Source of the DNA: Desulfobulbaceae bacterium | Lineage (GTDB): Bacteria; Desulfobacterota; Desulfobulbia; Desulfobulbales; Desulfurivibrionaceae | Reading direction: 5' to 3' | DNA: 7,631 nt | Assembly (NCBI GenBank): GCA_003557565.1 | Contig: PWOG01000129.1 | Location: 1 to 7,631 of the forward strand | Shown here: one piece after another, positions 7,583 through 7,631 of the stretch | Numbering within the stretch: the stretch's first letter is position 1 | How the letters are laid out: each line of letters begins with the position of its first letter | The notes under the pieces: model-generated | What the model was told of the DNA's origin: nothing | Database searches by the model: none | The model's input: only the letters and a program-made list of their open reading frames with translations | Position numbers and translations under genes: made by a program

Positions 7583-7590
7583 TGATCGTT
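7566..7590. repeat. Tandem direct repeat TAATGATCGTT overlapping the hisA -35
   Basis: The 11-base sequence TAATGATCGTT occurs at 7566-7576 and again at 7580-7590, with a 14-base period. Each copy includes the short palindrome GATC. Its position over the -35 and spacer of the probable hisA promoter suggests a binding site for a regulator, but none can be named. Confidence 0.5.
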
Positions 7591-7631
7591 CAGCGGGCGG
7601 CAGTGCCGCAGGTTCGGGCAATCGGGACGGC

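Noticed and set aside
7496..7621. N-terminal extension of hisA to the window edge
   Set aside because: The 42 extra residues are unlike HIS6 proteins, and the DNA carries promoter-like and direct-repeat signals.

Overview
This window reads as chromosomal DNA from a dissimilatory sulfur-metabolising bacterium of the former Deltaproteobacteria. A Desulfobulbales-like sulfate reducer, sulfur disproportionator or relative is the best guess; that placement is an inference from the gene set, moderately high GC and gene order, not from a marker gene. Every gene I can support lies on the minus strand, so the window reads right to left.

From the right: a hisA gene of the eukaryotic HIS6 type (6701-7495), with a plausible promoter and a tandem operator-like direct repeat upstream. 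Next comes a gene-poor stretch (6154-6700) with dispersed repeat elements, small hairpins and a possible promoter. After it is a tightly packed six-gene operon (6153 down to 415): an RsbRD-N-domain protein, then dsrM, dsrK, dsrJ, dsrO and dsrP. It ends in a strong intrinsic terminator (338-378). Beyond that lie another copy of the repeat (about 252-337), a good extended -10 promoter (220-228) and the first 50 codons of an unrecognised gene running off the left edge.

DsrMKJOP is the membrane complex that links the quinone pool and periplasm to cytoplasmic sulfite reduction. DsrP (NrfD-type) and DsrM (NarI-type cytochrome b) are the membrane subunits. DsrO (Tat-exported Fe-S protein) and DsrJ (triheme cytochrome c) face the periplasm. 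DsrK (HdrD-like, CCG domains) faces the cytoplasm and is thought to act on the DsrC trisulfide made by DsrAB. DsrAB and DsrC are not in the window. Intergenic gaps are 1 to 54 bases, with clear ribosome binding sites, several of them overlapping the preceding gene's end.

The most unusual features are: a family of intergenic repeats in opposite orientations on both sides of the dsr operon; incomplete cysteine motifs in DsrO; an RsbRD-domain gene leading the operon; and a HIS6-type isomerase in a bacterium. I see no CRISPR array, tRNA, rRNA, transposase or phage gene, and no clearly undescribed multi-gene system.
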